Shown here in pieces: positions 51,688 to 62,785 of a stretch of 64,000 bases of DNA; positions within the stretch are counted from its first letter, which is position 1, and each line of letters begins with the position of its first letter. This stretch comes from an uncultured Actinomycetes bacterium (GTDB lineage: Bacteria; Actinomycetota; Actinomycetes; Mycobacteriales; Nakamurellaceae). A program made the translations under genes and the position numbers. Where the stretch lies: NCBI GenBank assembly GCA_937926105.1, contig CALANS010000175.1, positions 62,001 through 126,000 of the forward strand, in the 5' to 3' direction. The notes under the pieces are model-generated. The model was not told the origin of the DNA. It searched no databases and worked only from the letters and a program-made list of their open reading frames with translations.

Positions 51688-52830
51688 GTGGACCTACTCG
51701 CGGCTTCTGCTAGTAGCAGTGGTGCGCGATCGCGCGAGTTGCCGGCGGGGGCCGGCGGGGGTTTCCCCTATCTAACAGAAGGGGAAACTTGGCCAAATTG
51801 GCCACGGCCCGTGGGCCTGCCGGGGGTGGGGATCGACCGCCTGTCGATGTCGTTCCCGGTTGCTGAGCACGCGCCGCCGGGTGCCTGGGATAGCCACACG
51901 TACCGGTATGAGAGCGGCCAGCACGCGTACTCGAAGCGGGTGCCGGTCTCCGACGGTGATGGCCCGGCGGTAATGGTCGGCGTGACGACGATCAACGGAA
52001 GGCCGTGGGGGAAGGCCGAGTGCAACCCTGCGAGGTTTGCGGACCCGTACGGGTGCGAGCTGCTCGACCCGCGGATGCTGCCGGCGGCGGTCACGGTGAT
52101 GTGGCTGGCGGTCGGCGAGCTGGTGCGGCCGGCTGAGTCGTTGGAGCAGGCGCGGGTAACTCGGTTAGACGTGGCTCGCGATTTCCGGGCGGTCACGTCG
52201 CCGGCGCTTTACGTCGAGGGTCTGGGGCCTCTGCGTCGGCCGTGGGCTCGGCGCTCGTTCACCTATAACGATCCGGGCCGGGGTGACGCGCAAACGCTGT
52301 TCGTCGGTTCCGGTGCTGGGGGCGTGCGCTTGTACGACCAGCACCAGGCCTACGCCGACAAGGGAGCGCCCGAGGGTTCGTTGCGGTGGGAGGCCGAGGT
52401 CCGGAAAGGTTGGTTGCAGCGCGCAGGTATTCGTCACGTGACGGATTTGGACCCAGTGGCCGTGGACAGGCTCGCGCTGGATCGTTGGAAGTGGTCAGCT
52501 ATGGGCACTGAGGTGACGGGCCCGGTTAACGCCGTTCAGGTTGTACAGCGGGCCATGGTTGAGGGTCGTGTGACCCGAGCTGTGGGAGCGAAATTGTTGG
52601 GCGAGCTGATGTTGGAGTCGTTTGGGTTCGGCCGTCAGGCCGGGCGGAGCGAACGCCGTCACCGCGATGTGATGGACGAGCTCGGTGTTACCGCGCCGGC
52701 CTTGTGGAACAACGACCTTTCGCGGCAAGCGGTGGGGCGCTTGGACTTTGAGGAGGGCACCGAGGTTCTGTCGATGGTGGGTGCTCGGTCTCCGTCGTCA
52801 TCTGGTGAGTTGTCGGCGCTTCCGCGTTAG
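51688..52830 (+). CDS. Rolling-circle replication initiator, gene II/G2P-like, copy 2
   Basis: Same 380-residue Rep as in copy 1 (RLDVARDF; YDQHQAYADK; LRWEAEVRKG). Its stop codon sits in the XerC-type arm of the right-hand dif, so insertion does not alter the protein. Confidence 0.8.
   Translation: MDLLAASASSSGARSRELPAGAGGGFPYLTEGETWPNWPRPVGLPGVGIDRLSMSFPVAEHAPPGAWDSHTYRYESGQHAYSKRVPVSDGDGPAVMVGVTTINGRPWGKAECNPARFADPYGCELLDPRMLPAAVTVMWLAVGELVRPAESLEQARVTRLDVARDFRAVTSPALYVEGLGPLRRPWARRSFTYNDPGRGDAQTLFVGSGAGGVRLYDQHQAYADKGAPEGSLRWEAEVRKGWLQRAGIRHVTDLDPVAVDRLALDRWKWSAMGTEVTGPVNAVQVVQRAMVEGRVTRAVGAKLLGELMLESFGFGRQAGRSERRHRDVMDELGVTAPALWNNDLSRQAVGRLDFEEGTEVLSMVGARSPSSSGELSALPR
51761..51804 (+). 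other. Candidate double-strand origin inside rep, copy 2
   Basis: Same pair of palindromes as at 48506-48549. Two origins in tandem would let Rep nick at one and terminate at the next, releasing a single-unit circle without excision. Confidence 0.45.
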
Positions 52831-52854
52831 CCGATAATGTACATTATGTCATTC
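52827..52854. other. dif site (attR of the array; chromosome dimer resolution site)
   Basis: XerC-type arm TTAGCCGATAA (52827-52837), centre TGTACA (52838-52843), XerD-type arm TTATGTCATTC (52844-52854). Matches E. coli dif at ATAATGTA and TTATGT, and matches the actinobacterial pattern CCGATAAT..ACATTATGTCA. A full-quality dif is thus preserved at one end of the array. Confidence 0.88.
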
Positions 52855-53052
52855 CATGCGCAGCGATCATGCCTACCCCGGCACGTCCGTGAAGCACCTC
52901 CTCCCCAGCTCGTGGCCGAGTCGTCCGCTCGGGTGCGGACCCGGCGTGCTCCGGGAGTCTCCGGCCGCCCAGCACCGATGAGTGCTTGACAGTCTGCTTG
53001 TTTTTTGCAAGTGTCAGTCCGACCGCACCCCAACCCGAAATGGAGACTCATC

Positions 53053-53487
53053 ATGGGCCCCATGTTCGTCAACCTGCCGGTGACCGATCTGGACCGCGCC
53101 AAGGCGTTTTACACAGCTGTCGGCTTTCGGATCAACCCGGTCTTCACCGATCACAATGCCGCGTGCGTCGTGGTCGATGAGGGCCACAACTACTTCATGA
53201 TCTTGGTCCGCGAGTTCTTCCAGACGTTCACCACACTCCCGATCGGAGACCCGACCTCGTCCGTGTCGTGCGCGACCGCCATCTTCCTGGACAGTCGAGA
53301 GGCAGTGGACGCGACCATGTCCGACGGCCTTGCGGCCGGCGGCTCGGAGGCCCAGCCGCCGACGGATCTCGGCTTCATGTACCAGAGGCAACTGACCGAT
53401 CCGGACGGCAACATCCTGGAGTTCGGCTACATGGACCCCGTTGCCGCCGAGCAAGGGCCGGAGGCGTTCATGGCCCAGCAGGCCTGA
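53053..53487 (+). CDS. VOC family protein next to dif
   Basis: 144 residues: MGPMFVNLPVTDLDRAKAFYTAVGF and RQLTDPDGNILEFGYMDP form the paired VOC modules, of the PhnB/YaeR-like lactoylglutathione-lyase-related type. ATG at 53053 with GGAG upstream. A TTGACA (52986-52991) and a CTTG-N7-CAAG dyad (52997-53011) precede it, probably promoter and regulator site for the following HxlR protein. Confidence 0.88.
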   Translation: MGPMFVNLPVTDLDRAKAFYTAVGFRINPVFTDHNAACVVVDEGHNYFMILVREFFQTFTTLPIGDPTSSVSCATAIFLDSREAVDATMSDGLAAGGSEAQPPTDLGFMYQRQLTDPDGNILEFGYMDPVAAEQGPEAFMAQQA

Positions 53488-53503
53488 GGGCAGTCGGCAG
53501 TCG

Positions 53504-54145
53504 GTGGGCGCGCGTGAGTACGGGCAGTACTGCGGTGTCACGCGCGCCCTGGAGCTGGTGGGCGAGCGCTGGGCACTGCTGATCGTCCGAGACCTGCTCG
53601 TCGGGCCGCGGCGCTACGGGGAACTCGCGGCGGGTCTCCCCCGCATCCCCAGCAACGTTCTGGCGGCGCGACTTAAGGAATTGCAGGCCGCCGGCATCAT
53701 CCGCCGCGTACCACGTTCGCGCATCATCGTCTACGAATTGACTCCATACGGCCACGAACTCGAACCCATCGTGCTGGCCCTCGGCGCCTGGGGTTTCAAG
53801 GCAATGGGCGCACCGCGAGAGGACCAGGTCATCACCGCGGACTCGATGACCATGGCGCTGCGCACGGCGTTCCAACCGCTCGTAGCGGCAACATTGCCTA
53901 CCACCGCCTACGCGGCTCGCTTGGGGCCCGCCGACCTGTTCATTCGAGTGGACCATGCCGTGCTGGACGTGGGGCGCGGCGACGGGCCGGCCGACCTGAC
54001 GTTCGCTGCGGGGCCGAGGATTCGCGACCTCATTTCCGGGCACCTCGACGCTGATCGCGCGATCGCGACGGGCGTTGTCGAAGTCCTGGGCGGTCGGGTC
54101 GAGCTCCTGGACCGATTCGCGAATACGTTCCACCTGGCAGCCTGA
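53504..54145 (+). CDS. HxlR-family regulator with SCP2-like C-terminal domain
   Basis: 213 residues. HxlR wHTH with its usual cysteine: YGQYCGVTRALELVGERWALLIVRDLLVGPRRYGELAAGLPRIPSNVLAARLKELQAAGIIRR. The C-terminal half (ADLFIRVDHAVLDVGRGDGPADLTFAA, LISGHLDADRAIATGVVEVLG) resembles the SCP2 sterol-carrier fold found in some regulators. GTG start 17 bp after the VOC stop, so the two are one operon. Confidence 0.85.
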   Translation: MGAREYGQYCGVTRALELVGERWALLIVRDLLVGPRRYGELAAGLPRIPSNVLAARLKELQAAGIIRRVPRSRIIVYELTPYGHELEPIVLALGAWGFKAMGAPREDQVITADSMTMALRTAFQPLVAATLPTTAYAARLGPADLFIRVDHAVLDVGRGDGPADLTFAAGPRIRDLISGHLDADRAIATGVVEVLGGRVELLDRFANTFHLAA

Positions 54146-54243
54146 TCCGGCCTGGGAGTGGGGCCGACCGGTAGGCCGGCGGAGCTCCCGTCCGGTCGCT
54201 CCCCGAAAGGACGCCATTCAGCACACCCGGGCCGTGGCTCGGC

Positions 54244-55125
54244 TCACGCGCTGGGTAACGCGGCAGCCAGCTTCCGGTGCAGCCCATCCACCTGATCGGC
54301 GGTCAGCGGTCCTGGCAGGAGGATGTGTTCGATCGCCTTCTTGACCCAGAGCACTCGGACCTGCCGCGTCACGAAGTCTCCGCCGATGAGCGGCCAGTCT
54401 GCCTCGATGAAGACCAGCATGCCCGCCAGCGGGACGTCGTGACCGATGATGGCCTGGACCAGGCCCAACTGCTTGTGCATGCCTTCGACGAGCGGGTTGC
54501 ACCGGCGGCCGCCGACCATGAGGGTTTCGGTTCGGGGTCGGAGTAGACCACCCTCGACGCGCAACGTCGGCCGTCCCTGGTACCGCTTGGCGTCCGGCAC
54601 ATACACGCCCGATCCACTGATCGCGATATGGTCGATATTGGCGCGGCTCTTCGGTATTCGCCGATCGTGCAGGACGCGAACACCATCGGCCGCCAGGTCG
54701 TTCAGGCGGCTGCCCAGTACCTCCTCTCCCCTCGCCCCGGTGCGCCACGCCGTGGTGCTTTGTGGGTCGTCCGACAGCGCCAGGATCAGCCCTCCCAGCT
54801 TGGGGTGACGGGCACGGATTCGCTGTTCTCGCTGGGCTGCGCGGCGTTCGAACTCACGCCGAGCAGAAGCGCCGGCGGTGCCGATCTCGACCGGGGTGGG
54901 CGGTGCCGATGAAGGTCCACTCGGGTGCGGCTCCCCGGCAGTGCGCGACTCCGTGGACACCGTCTGGCCGGCCCGCAGCACCCCTTCGCCGCACGGCAGG
55001 CAGATCACGTTGCGCGCCGACTTGTCGTAGATCGCCGCATCGCCCTGACCGATGCAGGTCCCGCATTCGCGACACACGCCCGCGTAGCGCAGCCGCATTC
55101 GCTTCCATGGCGCCGGTGTTGTCAC
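54244..55125 (-). CDS. NERD-domain protein with N-terminal zinc ribbon
   Basis: 293 residues. A four-Cys ribbon (CRECGTCIGQGD and VICLPCGEG, about 18-50), an Arg-rich helix, then the NERD nuclease-related domain: TGARGEEVLGSRLNDL, VLHDRRIPKSRANIDHIAISGSGVYVPDAKRYQG with the D-x(n)-DxK-like triad. The GTG has GGAGGG upstream. Often linked to DNA processing; biochemical activity is unproven. Confidence 0.85.
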   Translation of the reverse strand: MTTPAPWKRMRLRYAGVCRECGTCIGQGDAAIYDKSARNVICLPCGEGVLRAGQTVSTESRTAGEPHPSGPSSAPPTPVEIGTAGASARREFERRAAQREQRIRARHPKLGGLILALSDDPQSTTAWRTGARGEEVLGSRLNDLAADGVRVLHDRRIPKSRANIDHIAISGSGVYVPDAKRYQGRPTLRVEGGLLRPRTETLMVGGRRCNPLVEGMHKQLGLVQAIIGHDVPLAGMLVFIEADWPLIGGDFVTRQVRVLWVKKAIEHILLPGPLTADQVDGLHRKLAAALPSA

Positions 55126-55279
55126 GAACCCTCCACGAAGGATGGCAAAACGGACTGCCAGTGTTGCTCATGGTGTCCCAGATGTCACGCGATGCGCGGG
55201 TCGTTCGTGCTCGAACTGGTCGAAATCGCGACGGGCCCGAGTCACGTGTGGCAGACGCCCCGGAAGCTGTCCGCTGCTG

Positions 55280-55678
55280 TCAGACCGAAGCGCCGGCGAA
55301 GATGACTGCGCACGGCGGGTTCGACCGAGACAACCGGCCATCCGTCGTGACCAGCGGACACTGTCGTGCCTCTGCCAAGGCAACGTAGAGCCCGTCCAAA
55401 ATGCGGATGCTGTCCCGCAAGGTAAATGCTCGCATCAGGTGGTCCCGGTTCACCGGAACGACTTCTTGGACCAGCGCGGCGGCGTCCTCGAGTGCTCGCC
55501 CGGCTTCGGCGGCATCCAACTCCCCCGCTCGCAGCAGGTGGATCACCGCGGAACTCACCTCGGCCAGCTGATGTCCCGGCGCGACGATGTCCTCCCGGTC
55601 GATGTGCGCCAGCACCGCCTCCTTGGCGCCACGATCGGCGACGACGTCGACCAACGCCGAGGCATCGAGGACGATCAC
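55280..55678 (-). CDS. vapC: PIN-domain toxin VapC
   Basis: 132 residues. Acidic PIN residues in MIVLDASALVDVV, the Glu of LAEVSSAVIHLL, and DGLYVALAEARQCPLVTTDGRL. Ribonuclease toxin in the characterised family. GTG start overlaps the antitoxin stop by 4 bp. Confidence 0.92.
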   Translation of the reverse strand: MIVLDASALVDVVADRGAKEAVLAHIDREDIVAPGHQLAEVSSAVIHLLRAGELDAAEAGRALEDAAALVQEVVPVNRDHLMRAFTLRDSIRILDGLYVALAEARQCPLVTTDGRLSRSNPPCAVIFAGASV

Positions 55679-55893
55679 GCTTCGAACTCCTCGTCGACCG
55701 CCGTCATGATCGCCTCGGTCGTCAGCGCAGACGTGCGGATCGGCCGCTTGCGTGCTGCAGCGACCCAGGCCGCGTTTCGATCATTGCTCAGGGCGGCGAC
55801 GAAGGCGCGCTGCGCGACCTGCGACATGGGCAGCGCCCGGCGCTTGATCTCATCGTAGAGGGCGTCCGGGATGTAAATGCTCACCTTAGGCAT
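55675..55893 (-). CDS. vapB: VapB-type ribbon-helix-helix antitoxin
   Basis: 72 residues: MPKVSIYIPDALYDEIKRRA is a ribbon-helix-helix N-terminus, the rest a toxin-binding tail. TACACT lies six bases before the ATG, so transcription is probably leaderless. The direct repeat TACCCCCAG (55893-55901 and 55904-55912) covers promoter and start and is a likely VapBC autoregulatory site. Confidence 0.9.
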   Translation of the reverse strand: MPKVSIYIPDALYDEIKRRALPMSQVAQRAFVAALSNDRNAAWVAAARKRPIRTSALTTEAIMTAVDEEFEA

Positions 55894-55899
55894 ACCCCC

Positions 55900-55905
55900 A
55901 GTGTA
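55900..55905 (-). promoter_or_regulatory. -10 box of vapB (leaderless) within a direct repeat
   Basis: Minus-strand TACACT exactly six bases before the ATG, overlapped by two TACCCCCAG repeats 11 bp apart. Confidence 0.5.
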
Positions 55906-56015
55906 CCCCCAGCACCCGCCGATACCGACAGCCACGGCCGATCCCTTGCCGCCTTGTACATTCGACCCGGAACGGACCACATCCACGACCAGCGCGCGAC
56001 CAGGAATGAGGCGCC

Positions 56016-58433
<2,418 letters not shown>

Positions 58434-58488
58434 CGCCGCACCGGACCCGACGGCCGCGTCCCGGACTCCCGCGGGGAGGATGTCACCC

Positions 58489-59349
58489 ATGGGCGAGCCC
58501 CCGACGGAGTCCTGGCAGTGGGACCCCACGCTGTACCAGGGCAGCGCCGGCCACTACGTTCGCGGCCGGGTGCCCTACCCGACCGGCCTGATCGATCTGT
58601 TGGTCGGTGAACTCGGACTGGACGGGCGCGGCCGGCTGCTCGATATCGGCTGCGGGCCCGGAACACTGACCCTGCCGCTGGCGGGCCACGTGGAACACGT
58701 CGTCGGTGCGGACGCCGATGCCGGCATGTTGGCCGAAGCCCGGCGCCGCGCCACCGCCGTCGGCATCCGAAATGCCACCTGGCTGAACCGGCAGGCGGAG
58801 GACCTGTCACCCGATCTCGGACCGTTTGGCGCCGTGACCATGGCGCAGTCCTTCCACTGGATGGATCGACGTCGCGTCGCCGCCCTGCTGCACCAGCTGG
58901 TGCAGCCAGGCGGCGCGCTCGGCTACGTTCACGCGACCACTCATGAAGGCATGGACGGCACGCTGCCGCTGGCCAATCCCCGCCCGCCGCGACGGGAGAT
59001 GGACGCGCTGATCGCCGCATACCTGGGGCCCCGGCGCCGCGCGGGTCGCGGTCACCGCCCATTGGACCGGATCAGCGAGGAAGATCGGCACCGGACCGAG
59101 GCCGCGATGTTCACCGCGGCGGGATGGTCCGGACCGACAGCTCACGTCGTTCCCGGCTGGACCGTCGATCGCACCGCCGACGAGGTGGTGGCCAGTGTGT
59201 TCTCGCTCTCCTATGCGACGCCGCATCTCTTCGGCGATCGCCTGGCCGACTTCGAGCGGGAGCTGCGGGCGATGCTCCGACGGGCCAGCCCGGACGGCCT
59301 GTTCAGCGAACGGATGCGGGAGATCGCCGTCCAGGTGTGGCGCCGGTAA
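58489..59349 (+). CDS. SAM-dependent methyltransferase (UbiE-like)
   Basis: 286 residues. YQGSAGHYVRGRVPYPTGL precedes motif I LLDIGCGPGTLTLPLAGHV, acidic VVGADADAGMLAEA and AVTMAQSFHWMD. Substrate unknown. ATG at 58489 has GGGGAGGA about 9 bp upstream; the ATG at 58480 lies too close to that site. Confidence 0.88.
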   Translation: MGEPPTESWQWDPTLYQGSAGHYVRGRVPYPTGLIDLLVGELGLDGRGRLLDIGCGPGTLTLPLAGHVEHVVGADADAGMLAEARRRATAVGIRNATWLNRQAEDLSPDLGPFGAVTMAQSFHWMDRRRVAALLHQLVQPGGALGYVHATTHEGMDGTLPLANPRPPRREMDALIAAYLGPRRRAGRGHRPLDRISEEDRHRTEAAMFTAAGWSGPTAHVVPGWTVDRTADEVVASVFSLSYATPHLFGDRLADFERELRAMLRRASPDGLFSERMREIAVQVWRR

Positions 59350-59399
59350 CCAGCTGCCGATGCGATGGCGGCGCACCGGAGGTGAACGAACCGATCGGA

Positions 59400-60203
59400 C
59401 TACGGGATCCCGCGGTCGATCAGGCCGCCCAGCGCCGCCCGGCCGGACTCGTCACCGGAGATGGTCACGCTGCCGCCGCGGGTCCACGCCCAGAGCGCCA
59501 GGTCCTGCGCCGGCCCGGTGACCGTCACCGTCGGCGTTGCGCTGGGATCGGCGCGGGTGCCGTGCGGCTCGTCGAAGGCCTTGCCGGACTGCGGCCCCGT
59601 GCCCGCCCAGTGGCCGACGTCGACCAGCCACTGCTGCCCGGTGTCGGAGGCGACCAGCTCTACTGTGGCGAGCGATTCCCGCACCGCCCACTCCGGCATC
59701 CAGCCCCACATCACGTCGACGCAATGATCGACGGCGCCGGCCGCCACCGCGGGCGAGATGGACGAGAGGCCCACGCCGGCGGTCAGTTCCGCGTCCACCC
59801 GGTGCATGGTCGCCTCGTAGGTCTGCATGCGCCGGGTGAACCCGACGGTCTGGTCGGCCTCCCACCACGTCCAGCGGGGATCGGCGTCGTCCAGCGAGGA
59901 GAGCTGCTCGAGCAGATCGGCGGTGGCCCGTGCTCGCACCGGCAGCATGCCGGCCACCGTCTCGGGTCGCTCGGGCTTGCTCTGCTCGGCGGCCTCCGCC
60001 TGGTCGTCGGTGCGTAGGTCGTCGCCCAGGATCTTCGCCCAGAAGGCGTGTACCTCGGTCAGGTGCCACAGCAGGTCAGCGGCGTTCCAATCGGGGCAGG
60101 TGGGGCAGCGGGCCTCCGGTGGTGCGTCGGCCAGGACGTCGGCGAAGCGCTGGGCCTCCGCCCGGATGACGGCGATGCGGTCGATGGTCTCGGTGTTCGT
60201 CAT
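59400..60203 (-). CDS. Mycothiol-dependent maleylpyruvate isomerase-type (DinB-fold) protein
   Basis: 267 residues. The metal-binding MDMPI_N domain has LLWHLTEVHAFWAKIL and QTYEATMHRVDAEL, with GVDxC-like DHCVDVMWGWM; a C-terminal MDMPI_C-like domain follows (VTVTGPAQDLALWAWTRGG). The family includes mycothiol-dependent enzymes. Divergent from the WYL regulator, with a shared operator. Confidence 0.88.
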   Translation of the reverse strand: MTNTETIDRIAVIRAEAQRFADVLADAPPEARCPTCPDWNAADLLWHLTEVHAFWAKILGDDLRTDDQAEAAEQSKPERPETVAGMLPVRARATADLLEQLSSLDDADPRWTWWEADQTVGFTRRMQTYEATMHRVDAELTAGVGLSSISPAVAAGAVDHCVDVMWGWMPEWAVRESLATVELVASDTGQQWLVDVGHWAGTGPQSGKAFDEPHGTRADPSATPTVTVTGPAQDLALWAWTRGGSVTISGDESGRAALGGLIDRGIP

Positions 60204-60224
60204 GCGGCCCACCGTAGAGGCAAT

Positions 60225-60252
60225 CCAGGACAGACCACTTCCTGGTTACGAT
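60225..60252. promoter_or_regulatory. Operator and promoter of the WYL regulator
   Basis: Perfect dyad CCAGGA-N9-TCCTGG (60225-60245), directly followed by a TACGAT -10 box (60247-60252). It lies 22 bp from the divergent MDMPI gene and so can repress both. Confidence 0.6.
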
Positions 60253-60259
60253 GAATCTC

Positions 60260-61279
60260 ATGGCGCCGGCCGAGATCAGCCCCACGGCCCGGGCGCTGCT
60301 TGCGCTGGAGACGCTGCAGCAGCGGCCCGGTGTCACCGCCGATGAACTGGCCGTCCGGCTCGGCGTCACCGACCGTGCCGCGCGGCGGTACGTCGCGATC
60401 CTGCGCGAGGCGGGCATCGAAGTGCAGTCCACCCCCGGCCGGTACGGCGGCTACCGGATCGGTCGGGGACTTCGGCTGCCGCCCATGGTGTTCACCGCCG
60501 CCGAGGCCTTAGGGCTGGTGATGGCGGTGCTGGACGGTCAGCACGCCGCCGACGATCCGACCGAACCGGTGGGTGCGGCGCTGGGCAAATTGATCCGCGC
60601 GCTGCCCGACGGGGTGGCTGTCCCGGCCCGCACCCTGCGCGAGCACGCGCTGGCCGCGCCGCGTCGCGACACCGGGCGCCCCGATCCCGACGTCACCAGC
60701 GCACTCGTCGGCGCGGTGGCCGCCCGTCGCCGCGCCCGCGTGGGCTACCGCAGCGCCTCCGGACACGCGGCAGACCTGGAGGTCGACCCCTGGGCTGTCG
60801 TGGTGCGCTACGGCCGCTGGTATCTGCTGTGCTTCGCGCACGGGCCGGGTGAGGTGCGGACGCTGCGCATCGACCGGGTCACCTCGGTCGAGGTGCTTGC
60901 CGGCTCGTTCCGGCCGCCGGCGGACCTGGATCCGGCGGCGTCCCTGGAGGAGCATCTGGGCAGCGGCTGGGCGCTGCGCACCGAGGTCATTTTCGACGCG
61001 CCGCTGGCGGAGGTGCAGCCGTGGGTGTCGGCCACCATGGGCCGGTTGACGCCGTCCGACGACGGTGCCCGGTGCGTGCTGCTCGGCAGCACCCGCAATC
61101 CGGCGATGTACGCCGGCGAGCGGCTGGCCGCGGTGCCGTTCGAGTTTCATGTGGTGGGCGGGGACGAGCTACGGCAGGCGGTGACGGAGGTGGCCGAGCG
61201 GCTGGCACGGGCCGCACAGACCGACCACGATCCGGTAACACGGCCTCCGGCGACGACCCCGCGTCCCAGGGGGAGGTAG
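60260..61279 (+). CDS. YafY-type HTH_11/WYL regulator
   Basis: 339 residues. HTH ALLALETLQQRPGVTADELAVRLGVTDRAARRYVAILREAG, then the WYL domain (VDPWAVVVRYGRWYLLCFAHGPGEVRTLRIDRV) and WCX tail. ATG at 60260, seven bases after TACGAT, suits a leaderless transcript; an ATG at 60251 lies in the -10 box itself. Likely controls the divergent gene. Confidence 0.9.
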   Translation: MAPAEISPTARALLALETLQQRPGVTADELAVRLGVTDRAARRYVAILREAGIEVQSTPGRYGGYRIGRGLRLPPMVFTAAEALGLVMAVLDGQHAADDPTEPVGAALGKLIRALPDGVAVPARTLREHALAAPRRDTGRPDPDVTSALVGAVAARRRARVGYRSASGHAADLEVDPWAVVVRYGRWYLLCFAHGPGEVRTLRIDRVTSVEVLAGSFRPPADLDPAASLEEHLGSGWALRTEVIFDAPLAEVQPWVSATMGRLTPSDDGARCVLLGSTRNPAMYAGERLAAVPFEFHVVGGDELRQAVTEVAERLARAAQTDHDPVTRPPATTPRPRGR

Positions 61280-61330
61280 CCGACGTGGTGCGCGAGGTCT
61301 GGTTGTGTGCGCCCGTCGCCGAGCCGTGAC

Positions 61331-61648
61331 TCAGCCCCCGGAGATCGACCCCACCACCAGGAATGGCTCGGTGCCCGCCGCGACCGGCCCCGGCACCGGC
61401 GTGTCCACCGGGTCGTGGGACAGGTCCTGCTCGCAGGCGAAGAACCGCACGAACGGGCGTCGCGGTCCGCCGCCGTGATCCCGGATGGCGCCGCGGAGCA
61501 CCGGGAACCGATCCTCGATCGCGTCCAGCACGGCACCGATCGTCACCTGCTGGGCTGCGCCGGCGGCCGGGACATCCACCCGCACCTCGCCGGCCACCCT
61601 GGCCAGGCTGCGCAGGTGGCCGGGCAGGATCACCCGAATCTCCGTCAC
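61331..61648 (-). CDS. MoaD/ThiS-like ubiquitin-fold sulfur carrier
   Basis: 105 residues: VTEIRVILPGHLRSLARV, TIGAVLDAIEDRFPVLRGAI, and a terminal SISGG, the double glycine at which such carriers are adenylated or thiocarboxylated. The GTG at 61648 has AAAGG 8 bp upstream. Lies just after the BNR-repeat gene; the pair recurs in bacterial genomes, with unknown function. Confidence 0.85.
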   Translation of the reverse strand: MTEIRVILPGHLRSLARVAGEVRVDVPAAGAAQQVTIGAVLDAIEDRFPVLRGAIRDHGGGPRRPFVRFFACEQDLSHDPVDTPVPGPVAAGTEPFLVVGSISGG

Positions 61649-61672
61649 CGATGGCACCTTTCGTCACCGCCG

Positions 61673-62785
61673 TCAGGCGAGGGTCTGGACCTCGACCGAC
61701 AGCACCGCCGGCAGGTCTCGCACGATCGGTGACCAGTTGTCCCCGGCGTCCGCGGAGGCGTACACCTGCCCGCCGGTGGTACCGAAGTAGATGCCGCAGT
61801 CGTCCAGCGAGTCCACCGCCATTGCGTCGCGCAGCACGTTGACATAGCAATCCCGTTGCGGCAGGCCGGTGGTCAGCGCCTCCCACTCCCCGCCCCCGGT
61901 TCGGCTGCGGTAGACCCGCAGCTTGCCGTCCATCGGAACGTGGAACTCGTCGCTGGTGATCGGCACGACGTATACCGTGTCCGGCTCGTGCGCGTGCACG
62001 TCGATGACGAAGCCGAAGTCGGTGGGCAGGTCGCCGCTGATCTCGTACCAATTGTCGCCGGCGTCGTCGCTGCGCATCACGTCCCAGTGCTTTTGCATGT
62101 ACAGCGTGGACGGTTTGGCGGGGTGCAGCGCCAGCCGGTGCACGCAGTGTCCGATCTCCGCGTCCTGGTCCGGCAGGTGGCCGGAGTTGAGTCCATTGTT
62201 GATCGGCTTCCAACTCTGCGCGCCATCGTCGGTCCGAAACGCCCCTGCTGCGGAGATTGCCACGAACATCCGGTCCGGATCGGCCGGGTCGAGCTTGATG
62301 GTGTGCAGGCACATCCCGCCGGCGCCGGGCGCCCACTGCGACCCCTTGTAGGCGCGCAGGGCGGGCAGTTCCTGCCAGCTGGCGCCGGCGTCCGACGAGC
62401 GGAACAGGGCCGCGTCCTCCACCCCGGCCCAGACGACATCGGGGTCGGTCGCCGACGGCTCCAGGTGCCACACCCGGGAGAACTTCCACGGACGGGGCGT
62501 GCCGTCGTACCACTGGTGGTCGCCCGGGTCGCCGTCGTAGCCGAATTCGTTGCCTACCGGCTGCCAGCTCGCGCCGCCGTCGTCGGACCGCTGGATCTGC
62601 TGTCCGAACCAGCCGTTCGACTGGGAGGCCCACAGCCGGCTCGGGTCCACGGCCGATCCCGAGACGTGATACATCTCCCAGCCCGGGAAGAACGGCCCGT
62701 CGACCTTCCAGTCCAGCCGGGCGCCGTCGGCGGTCAGTACGAATGCACCCTTGCGGGTGCCCACCAGTACTCGCACTCCACTCAT
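61673..62785 (-). CDS. BNR/Asp-box beta-propeller protein (sialidase/VPS10-like)
   Basis: 370 residues with five Asp boxes: [32 protein letters not shown] and SADAGDNW. No signal peptide, so a cytosolic propeller rather than a secreted sialidase; no sialidase Arg triad recognised. The ATG at 62785 has GGGAG upstream. Coupled with the MoaD/ThiS-like carrier. Confidence 0.88.
   Translation of the reverse strand: MSGVRVLVGTRKGAFVLTADGARLDWKVDGPFFPGWEMYHVSGSAVDPSRLWASQSNGWFGQQIQRSDDGGASWQPVGNEFGYDGDPGDHQWYDGTPRPWKFSRVWHLEPSATDPDVVWAGVEDAALFRSSDAGASWQELPALRAYKGSQWAPGAGGMCLHTIKLDPADPDRMFVAISAAGAFRTDDGAQSWKPINNGLNSGHLPDQDAEIGHCVHRLALHPAKPSTLYMQKHWDVMRSDDAGDNWYEISGDLPTDFGFVIDVHAHEPDTVYVVPITSDEFHVPMDGKLRVYRSRTGGGEWEALTTGLPQRDCYVNVLRDAMAVDSLDDCGIYFGTTGGQVYASADAGDNWSPIVRDLPAVLSVEVQTLA

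Larger units (their letters stand above)
49576..52830. mobile_element. dif-integrated rolling-circle element, copy 2 (3,255 bp)
   Basis: Second head-to-tail unit, offset exactly 3,255 bp from the first. All encoded proteins are the same except the att-spanning one. Ends at 52830, where a complete dif begins. The lack of divergence implies recent duplication, ongoing exchange, or an assembly effect. Confidence 0.88.

Noticed and set aside
46321..52830. Transposon or IS explanation for the direct duplication
   Set aside because: No transposase, no terminal inverted repeats and the boundary is the dif core; Xer-mediated insertion explains it better.
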